From the NCBI GenBank assembly GCA_033807775.1, contig CM066317.1, positions 9,135,870 to 9,199,869 on the forward strand: 64,000 nt of DNA, given 5' to 3'. Shown here in pieces: positions 56,140 through 64,000 of the stretch; the stretch's first letter is position 1; each line of letters opens with the position of its first letter. This DNA is from Saussurea involucrata. Taxonomy: Eukaryota > Streptophyta > Magnoliopsida > Asterales > Asteraceae. The notes below the pieces were generated by a model that saw nothing but the letters and a program-made list of their open reading frames with translations, had not been told where the DNA came from and searched no databases. The position numbers were made by a program, and so were the translations under genes.

Positions 56140-57244
56140 CTAAGGAAAGCCGACATACTTTGGGTCATTTGGTCCAGGAGGAGGTGTGGGATTTGGGATG
56201 TAAGGCATAAGCGGAGTGCCATGCTCGATTGGCCCAGGCCTTAACGCAGCCGCTTGTGAACTTGGTACCGGATCATTTGGGAGGTAATCATCTACATCTA
56301 CGTTTCCATAACCATTTTCTTCATGAATATTATTATTCTCCTGTGAATTTAAAAAAAAGCTCATGAATGTTCTTGAATTTTAGATGATATTATTTTAAGT
56401 AAATGTCTTCCAAGGAGCAAGTATACCTTAAGCTTCCTGCCCGGCTTCGTTAAATCCATGGTTTTCTCATGGTGAGAAAGATCATTTCCTGATAAAAGAG
56501 AGAATAATCACTTCATAAAGAATAAACAAAGGCATGTGCACTCAATTTAGATCATATTTTGCAACCATAAGCCAACTTACTGAAAAAGTTAGGTTTGGTA
56601 AGCCATAAAAGCTATGAGTTTATGAGGCCCTAGGGATGTGGTGGAATATTCCATCTGCCCAGGGTTCAATTCCAGGCGTACACAACAGTTGTGGCCACCG
56701 ACTTTATCAGAGCAGATTTCTTGCAGTCACAATTTGCCGGGAGCCTGGGATACCCTTCCAAAAAAAAAGCTACTTCATATAGTTTATGGGGTTCTTTTCA
56801 AAATTTTCCAACTATACTTCTTATATCTTCTTTTTAGATCATTTTACATCGTCATGTAACTTAACATCAATTTGAGGTTCTTTCACTTCCCTTTACAAAT
56901 TAGCAACCGATCTGTCATCCTTTGCAATCAAAACCTAAAAGCACCCTTTTTAGTCAAGAAATGGAAATGCTGCATATCTACAGACAAAGGCACATGCATT
57001 TGATGACAAATCTCCCCATCACAAACCCTCCTCCTTTTGTACAAATTTGCATGTGGAAATATATACACTTAGAACTACAAACACATAAAAAGGCAAGATC
57101 TAGCACAAAAGATACAAGTTATAATTGCAGTATGATTGCAAGACAAATATTAGAGAAATTACCAGAAATTGGGGACAAGTAGACGCAGAGCAAAGCAGTT
57201 CCAAACACCAAGAACAGAATCCACAATCCAAAACCCTTCATCAT
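56140..57244 (-). CDS. Small secreted or membrane-anchored protein, 114 aa, three exons (copy B)
   Basis: Exons are 57163-57244, 56427-56488 and 56140-56340, in the same phases as copy A. The exon sequences appear identical to copy A, although introns and flanks show indels (for example intron 1 is 674 versus 675 bases, intron 2 is 86 versus 87). The protein has the N-terminal hydrophobic segment, the basic linker, DVDDYLPNDPVPSS and the Pro-rich PGPIEHGTPLMPYIPNP end. Lack of change in coding sequence while the surroundings drift is consistent with selection or recent conversion. No start or splice site is damaged. Confidence 0.8.
56626..56768 (+). mobile_element. SINE-like element in intron 1 (copy B)
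   Basis: Same element as 40854-40996, in the same intron, with a substitution in the segment before the B box. Confidence 0.5.
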
Positions 57245-57787
57245 GACAGTAAAAGAGACACCCTGTTCTCTTTTCTCCTGGTCGAAAGAAACCCTAAAAA
57301 TTAAAATTCCGAATAGAAGATGATGTTGTTTCTTCACACACCCACTTCAATAAGCTTCTCTCCCATTAACTTACTACCCATGAAGTAAAAACACAAACCC
57401 CTGTATAGCGTCAACAGAGAAATGAAAACACCAAAGTTTCTTCATTAATTTACTATTCACATCCATGTCATGAACATTTAAAAACTGGAGAGAGAGAAGG
57501 TGTATTTAATGGAGATATTAATAAATAGGAAAGGGGGATTTGAATGTGGCTTGTCTTTGTGTTGCAGAGTGTAATGGTAATCTATATCTATACTATACTA
57601 TATTACAAAGCATATAGAAAAACTCTTAAAAACAAATTTTTATGCACCATGTACTGTTTATTGATGCATATTACTTAAACATAACTAACTAACCGTGTAC
57701 TGTTTAATAGCTGCATATTTGAATTCATAACTAACTAACCGATAAACATAATCAAATACAAGATAAACATCTCATTTTAAATATAAA

Positions 57788-58234
57788 CTAGAAGCGTACT
57801 CGAGCAATGCAACGCTATATATCTCAATTTTGATTTTTCATTTTGTATAGTTTTGAGAAAATAATAATTCTTTTTATAAATTCGTTTCATTTATTTTTCA
57901 TTTTAATTTAATTTAGATTTGACAATGATATAATTTATTTTAGTTTTAATAACATACATTTTTCAATAAAAAAGATAATTACATATTTTTTTAAAGTTCA
58001 ATGATTATCATAATTATATTTTAGATTTTTTATATTTAAAATGTGATGTTTATCCTGTATTTGATTATGTTTATCAGTTAGTTACAAATTCAAATATACA
58101 GTTTTAAAAGTTGCACTCATGCATCATTTACTTGTAAAGTTGGATTTTTAGTAATATGCATAAATATGTTGTACTTGAAGCATAAAAAATCGTTTTTAAA
58201 AGTTTTTCTCAAATGCTTTATAATATAGTATAGA
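57788..58234 (-). mobile_element. Helitron-like element (copy B)
   Basis: A|TC start at 58234 and CTAG|T end at 57788, as in copy A. The adjoining inverted arm (57595-57770) is rearranged relative to copy A. Confidence 0.55.
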
Positions 58235-59275
58235 TATTCTAAAATACAATTAGGATAATCATTGAATTCTAACATAATACTTTATTATTATTTTATAAAC
58301 ATCAGTAAATCTAAAATAATCATTATTACACCTAAATCTACAAAATCGTATTATAAAATTGACAAAAAAATAAAACGAAACATTAAAATCGAGATGTACC
58401 GTGTTGCATTGAACGATTACACTTCTAATCGTATTGAATGCGGAGGGCAGAGTAGACGAGTAATGGGATACGAGCCATCCGTCAATCACCCCAAAGATCT
58501 CTGCATTCCAGCCACAAACAGAAAAGGAAGAATCAAGAGATAGAAGTAAACAACTCAAAAAAAGATCTGAAACCTAAAATGAACAAATGTTTAAAGTAAA
58601 ACGAATCAGGAATTATAGAGGAGGAAAATCAAATGCAACATTTGCAGCAACAAGTAGTTATCACAATTAACTTGATAATTAATGAATCAAGCATGTTTGA
58701 TTAAGCTTTTGCCTTCAAACTTTAACCAAGCGCAAGTAAACAAGTAATGAAGTTATGACGTAAACATTAAACAACTCACAAACAGAAAAGGAGATATGAG
58801 ATTTCTGGTGGCCGATGAGGAATTCGATAACCGGAGTGGTGGAGGACGATGGTGGTGGGGTGGTGGCCGACGAGGAGTCAATCGACGTTGTGAACGATGA
58901 AGGATGAATGAAGTGCGTTTGTCGAACGCTAAACCTAGTTTTGGCTGGCCTTTTGAGAATCAATTTTGACTTTTGATTGACCAAAACTAAGAGCATTAAT
59001 CCAAGCCTCCAAGGTAATTTTGATATATTACGGGGTGTTTGGATTGCTTATATTTTTTACTTATTTGCTTATTGCTTTTCTAACTAAAATAAGTTATTTT
59101 TAGTGTTTAGATTGAGAAAAAGAAAATTGTTTATGACGTTTTCCAACCACAAATAGTTACTTTTGATAAGTTAATTCATTCTAATTTATTTGAAATTGCT
59201 TATAATTTATTTGTCCAAATTACATTTTTACCCTCTACTTTTTTTTAGCACGACATAAGTTGATAAACAATTTTA
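58235..59275. other. Right end of copy B and flank
   Basis: Up to 59053 it matches copy A, with about 45 bp near 58963-59008 that A lacks. Beyond is AT-rich DNA without features. Confidence 0.5.
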
Positions 59276-59483
59276 GGGTGCGTTTGGTACACTGGACATA
59301 ATAGAATAGGACAGAACAAGAATCACTGTTTCATGTTTGGCATGACTTTTATGTAGAACATACAAGAACATAGTGGAACAAAAGTGGAACAAGTCTATTC
59401 CACCCCTACCCATGGAACAAACTGGAACAGACTTCTGTTTTACCAATATAACCTCAAAATAAAATCCAATTCTTTTCTAAAAC
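59276..59483 (+). mobile_element. Harbinger-like element, left part
   Basis: Starts GGGTGCGTTTGGTACACTGG after TTA, with interior GGACAGAACAAG words like the element in the duplication. It is cut by the Gypsy LTR at 59484; the other end is outside the window. Confidence 0.6.
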
Positions 59484-60853
59484 TGTAACAACCGGGTTTC
59501 GTTTGCAAGTATGCATAAGATTTGTGTCTATTGTGAAAGAAATGAAAGTTAAGTTGAGGGACTATTTAGCAATTAGTGAAATGTATATAAAGACTCCAAT
59601 CCCTAGGGCAGCCTCTATTTGCTGCAATTCAGTATTTTGGTGTTGGTGTTTGGCGGCTAAGAGAGGGAGCAAAAGAAAGAAAGAGAGAAAGAAGGGTTTG
59701 AGAAGAAATCAAGAGAAAAGAGAAATCAAGCTAGAATCTGCAAGGTAATACTTCCTAATTCGTTCTTCTGTTTAGTGTGGTGCTTCTCCTTCTTATTGTT
59801 TTGGATTCTTAAGACAGATGTTAATGATTCTTGAGTTTTCACCATATTTTCTTGAAAATGAGTCTTATGGGCTTTTGTCCCTATAAACCGATTTAAGGGA
59901 GTAATTATGGTTTAAATTGGGTATTTGGAGTTAGTGGATGAACCCTTGTAGTTATCTAATCAAACTAATGGCAAAAATCGGGTTAATGATCACTTTTTTT
60001 AAGTCTGGGTTCGAACAGCCGTAGTGTCCGGACACTAATGTTCAGTAGTGTTCGGACGTGGTTGCAAGTGTCCGGGTGAGTATCCCTTGAGAGTGTCCGG
60101 GTGGCTGAGGTCTCCGGATAGGTTTAGTGTCCGGGTGGTTTGCCCGGATAGGTCTAGTGTCCGGATTTCTCGTCCGGAAAGATGTTACGTCCGGACAATG
60201 CTGTATCCGGAAAATAGCTGTATCCGGAAAATAGCTGTGTCCGGATTGAGTTCTCCGGACAGAAGGGTGAACTGTTTTCTGATGCGAAACTGTTACCTTA
60301 GGTGTTCGTGTGGTTTAGCTTGGAGGTATTTAAGAAGTGCGTTGTACGTCAAGCAAGGTGAGTTCCCTAAACCTTTTTACGACGTAAAGTGTTAAATGTT
60401 TTAACTGATTATGGTTTTATGTACGAGCATGAACTGTTTGTAACCGTCACGCATGTTTTTCCATGAACTACATGCTTTACTTAAGAAAGCTTATTATTGA
60501 TATGATGAAATGAGAATGATGATTTAAAGGATTTAAGGTTGCATGTTTTATGAAATGAATGATGTGCTATGTGGAGTCGGTCTACACTGTGGGATCAGAG
60601 GTAGATCCTCGGGATCTGATGATCCCTTGGATATGTATGACAGACTGGTAGGTTGGAATTCGTTTCCTCCTATTTCGAGTAGAAAGGGGGTCTGCGTAAG
60701 CTCCGGGAAGGGGAGTTTGCGTAGGCTCCGGTTGAGGGCGAGAGGGTAGCCCATTGGGTCCCGATCGCGGAATGTTTATGTGATCCCATATACAGTGTAG
60801 TACCATGCCTGATGTTATGTTAAGGTTTACGATGATATTTTTATAAACGATTT
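59484..60853 (+). mobile_element. L2-family Gypsy LTR, interrupted by Copia-2
   Basis: Begins TGTAACAACCGGG and is homologous over its length to the reverse complement of the L2 LTR. Shared stretches include CCAATCCCTAGGGCAGCCTC and the run before the interruption. The last ~390 bp are displaced beyond the window. Whether it is a 5' LTR or solo cannot be told. Confidence 0.85.
60024..60261 (+). repeat. TCCGG word cluster in the L2-family LTR
   Basis: About 14 occurrences of (T/C)CCGG-type words, often GTGTCCGG, in 240 bases. The matching part of the L2 LTRs (19350-19525, 28155-28375) has the same word on the other strand. Confidence 0.8.
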
Positions 60854-61543
60854 TGTCAGGATCGATTCCAAACAAGAATAATTATACTTAGAAATCAGAA
60901 TTAAAGAATCTTGCGGAATAGAACTTTAATTCAAACACACTCAATGAACAACTAATCAAAAAACACAATCTGTTTGTATTCGATACTTCAACTCACAAGT
61001 TTACAACCAAACCTCAATCTTGATGAACAGGCTCAACAAGACGACTTCTACTTCTCTAGAAATAGGGTTCTAAACCTTGAGGTTAATTCTCTCTAAAACA
61101 AAAACAAATTCTGCATCTCACGTACCGAATAGCTATCTATCAACATCTATTTATACAAAATAATTACAAGATAACTATCAAAACAAAATTGATCTTCAGA
61201 ATATTCTTTCATGCTTATCTTCAATCATTCCATCTTTATCTCCAACATTCTCGCATTCCATAATAATGATCACAAGCAGCATTAACATCGTTATGCACGA
61301 GCAGTACTAACATCGTTCCAGCAGCATTAACTTCGTTATGCATAAGCAGTATTAACCTTGTTCCAGCAGCATTAACTTTCACTTGCAGTAGTAACTATGC
61401 ATAAGCAGTACTAACATTATTCCTGCAGCATTAACTTTTTCTTGCAGTACTAACCTTGCTCTGGCAGTAGTATTGTTGTTCTGGCAGTAGTATTGTTGTT
61501 CTGGCAGTACTAACCATACTTAGCAAATCTTCAGTTCCCAACA
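60854..61543 (-). repeat. Copia-2 3' LTR (690 bp)
   Basis: Ends CCCAACA, then the AGGGGGAGAT purine tract on the minus strand. Positions 61275-61515 carry about a dozen GCAGCATTAAC, GCAGTACTAAC and GCAGTAGTA variants. The motif cluster is therefore conserved in place while the surrounding LTR has diverged. A TATA-like sequence lies at 61147-61156 (minus strand). Confidence 0.93.
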
Positions 61544-61606
61544 ATCTCCCCCTAACTTGACTTTTTAGGTTGAGAAGTCAAGTTCTTCAGATGATGCTTC
61601 CAAAAC

Positions 61607-64000
61607 CTAATCATGAACACATAAATCAGGATTCAAACCCAGGCTTTGATTGATAATCCTTCTCACCAAGTATCTTCCCATTTCAGAATCCTTGTTGCAA
61701 GCCAACTTAGCATGTAGCATTCCATTCAACCTTTTCTTGCTGTGCTTGTATGCAACATCCACCAAATAATACTCATGAAATGTATGGTCAAGTGTGATGA
61801 CATACACTCCACATTTTTCAATGAGCATCCAGTTGGTAATGGCTTGAAAATTTCTTTCTATCATATACTGAACTGCTTCTGGTTTGAACATTAGGCACAG
61901 GTATTCAAGAACCATTTTGGTGATAGACATCCCTTTCTCATTCAGCATATTTCCATACAACTTCATTCCAACCTTGTACATCTCCTCTACGTCAGATCTA
62001 GAGCATATTCTGATAAGTCTTCCCCATGTAGAACAGACCTCAAACTTCCCATCTGCTCTTTTGATTCTAATGTACTCCTTTCTCTGCTCTATCAATGTAT
62101 CCCAGAAGATGATCTCAGGAGGCATGGAACATAATGGGTCAACTTTGATTGGATCAGTAGCAACCATAGTGATATACATATCACATTGAGCATTACTTGG
62201 TTGACCTGATGGAGTTGCTACTTCTTCTTCAGCAACCTTTGTATCTTCTTTCTTTTCTGGAGCATCCTTTTCTTTTTCTTCTTCTACCACTGGTTCTACC
62301 CTAGGTTTCTTGACAGATTTACTCTTGGTAGCTATAGACTTGGTTCTTTTTCTTTTCTGTGACACCAGCTTTTCACCCAGGGTTTCTTCTTGCTTTTTAG
62401 GAGTGTCATGTTTGGCTTTAATCAAAGCCTCTACAACTTCATTTGTAGATACTGCTTCTTGTATGGTTTTTGCTGCTTCTTTTGTTTCTGCTGCCTTTGG
62501 AATGGTTTATGCTGCTTTCTGTTTTTCAGCAGCATTAACCTTTTCTGCTGCTGGTTCAGTTTCTGCTTCTTTCTGAATTTCAGCAGCATTAACCGTTTCT
62601 GCTGTTGGTTCAGTTTCTGCTTCTTTCAGAATTTCAGCAGCATTGACCGTTTCTGCTGTTGGTTCAGTTTCTGCTTCTTTCAGAATTTCAGCAGCATTAA
62701 CCGTTTCTGCTGCATGATCAGTTTCTGCTTCTTTTGCAGTTTCTTCAACACACTCATTCTCCCCCTTTTCCTGTGCACTCTCCATGTTGAGTTCAGCTTC
62801 TGACTCCCCCTTTTTGGGAGCATCATTGTTGGGGTTTCTTCTTTTAAGAACATACTGAGCTTTCTTCTTCCTGTGCATCAACTTTGTAATCAGCTTCTTA
62901 TGCTTCTCAAGCTGTGTTTGTTGATATAGGACCACTTTCTTGAGTCCATCTATCTCCTTTTGCTGACTTACAACATCTGTGTTGATATTGGCAATGGTTT
63001 CCATCAATTCCTCATATGTATATCTATCCTCACCTTGTTTAGGAGTTTTTACCTCCTTTAAAGGATCACTAGAAATTTTAGTAGGTGTCTTTTGCCTAGC
63101 AAAAGCACTGCCTACCCCCGTGGTTTCTTGGCACCTGGGACCTCTGAATGATTTCTCATTCTGAGTTGCCGTGAGGAAGGTCTTAGTTATGTTACCACTG
63201 TCCTTCTCTGTGCTAGCAGAAGTAGTGGCAGCCTTGCTACTCACATGCTCAACCTTCTCCTTAGTGAGCACCTTCTTGGGGTTGGGAGACACCCTTGTGG
63301 TTTCCCTTTCGATATTCTCTATTGGAGAGTGCTCCAATAGAGGGCTTAAAGGCTTTGGGCTTGTAGGAGATACATCACGGGAAGGAGCCTTGTGTACCTT
63401 TCTTCTTGTAAACTTTTTGGTTATTTGAGGAGTGGGTCTTTGAAGAATGGACTGAGGAATTTCTTTGGTGATTGAAGGTGGGGTTTGACTATCAGTGGGT
63501 TGGTCTAATGAGGGCCTTGACCCTGATGCCATACCTTCTTGTATGTGGGACACACCCATCATTGTAGAGAACAATGGAGTGTCAACTCCTTCCGAGTCCC
63601 TGGAAGTTCTTCTCATATTTGAGAAGACCTTTCCTTTAGGGGGTTTAGGTACATATACCTCAGCAAATTGAGGCAAATTCGTCAATTCCTTAGTAATCAC
63701 TGCTTGGACAAACCTTGGGTACATATAAAACTTCTTTTTGGATTCCAGGTTTGACACAAGATCATTGAAAATCATTTGTGAAAAATTAAACTTCCTGGCA
63801 GTGGCCAAGCAGACCAGGGCATAGGCAATGGTACTGCTAAACTCACTCCATCCAGTAGTTTTCTTTGAAATGCAATGCATTAAGGTATGAACAAAGAATC
63901 GCCAATGTGTAGAAAATTTAGACTTGAAAAACTTAAAGATTCCAATGGGACCTTCATACCCCATTCTCGTTAAAGTTGAGTATAGTTCGTCATTAGGAAT
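61607..64000 (-). pseudogene. Copia-2 ORF3, partial, one premature stop
   Basis: Homologue of the 912-residue ORF3 with the same domain order: RMGYEGPIGIF and MYPRFVQ motifs, coiled coil, acidic repeats with AAETVNAAE, Lys-rich stretch and C-terminal EYIRIKRADGKFEV domain. The frame is open from the window edge except for one TAA at 62507-62509, after which the same frame continues to 61607. The N-terminus is outside the window. The repeat region is about four units of 60 bases. Confidence 0.9.

Larger units (their letters stand above)
47807..59053 (+). repeat. Segmental duplication, copy B
   Basis: The less disturbed copy: about 11.2 kb carrying empty sites for Copia-1 (51908-51912), L1 (54220-54224) and Copia-3 (54606-54610). 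Flanking DNA on both sides differs from that of copy A. Confidence 0.93.
60854..64000 (-). mobile_element. Copia-2: relative of Copia-1, runs off the window
   Basis: 3' LTR, purine tract and ORF3 of an element related to Copia-1, on the minus strand. The LTR starts TGTCAGGATCGATTC, as in Copia-1. It inserted into the Gypsy LTR next to GATTT (60849-60853), which should be repeated at its far end. Confidence 0.93.

Overview
The window is plant nuclear DNA: AT-rich, gene-poor and packed with nested LTR retrotransposons, MITEs and solo LTRs. The two large Copia elements carry SIRE-like pol motifs plus a long extra ORF of a kind I remember from Asteraceae annotations. A composite such as lettuce is my best guess for the source; this is inference, not proof.

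The window is organised by a direct segmental duplication. Copy A (347-43248) and copy B (47807-59053) share the same order of an old solo LTR, three MITEs, a Gypsy gag relic, a Harbinger-like element, an ATCGAT-rich repeat, another MITE and a three-exon small gene with a SINE in intron 1. Copy B is nearly free of later insertions (about 11.2 kb). Copy A has grown to 42.9 kb by about 32 kb of insertions: Copia-1 (3396-14622, TSD ACTTT), an LTR nest (16933-30386, TSD ACATA) and Copia-3 plus a linked solo LTR (31041-38813, TSD ACAAG). Copy B gives the empty site for each, so element boundaries are set to the base.

Copia-1 is an 11.2-kb element on the minus strand with two 762-bp LTRs in which I found no difference. 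It has a tRNA-Met primer site, an intact gag, a pol broken in the integrase, a 912-codon third ORF and an array of about 30 copies of GCAGTATTAAC. That 11-mer and its variants also fill the U3 region and lie in gag, integrase and ORF3. A relative, Copia-2, enters at 60854 and runs off the right edge. The LTR nest is a solo LTR (L1) holding a Gypsy-type element (L2), which holds a further solo LTR (L3) with a 13 x 50 bp tandem array. Copia-3 has an intact gag but lost most of pol.

The spacer between the copies (43249-47806) holds a Helitron-like 5' end, two long AT-rich foldbacks and two facing cytochrome P450 exon relics with a 444-bp CACTA-type MITE at their axis. A 680-bp hAT-type MITE follows.

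The only host gene I would call functional is the small three-exon gene (40367-41473 and 56140-57244, minus strand). Everything else coding is retrotransposon-derived or pseudogenic. No rRNA, tRNA gene or CRISPR array was seen.
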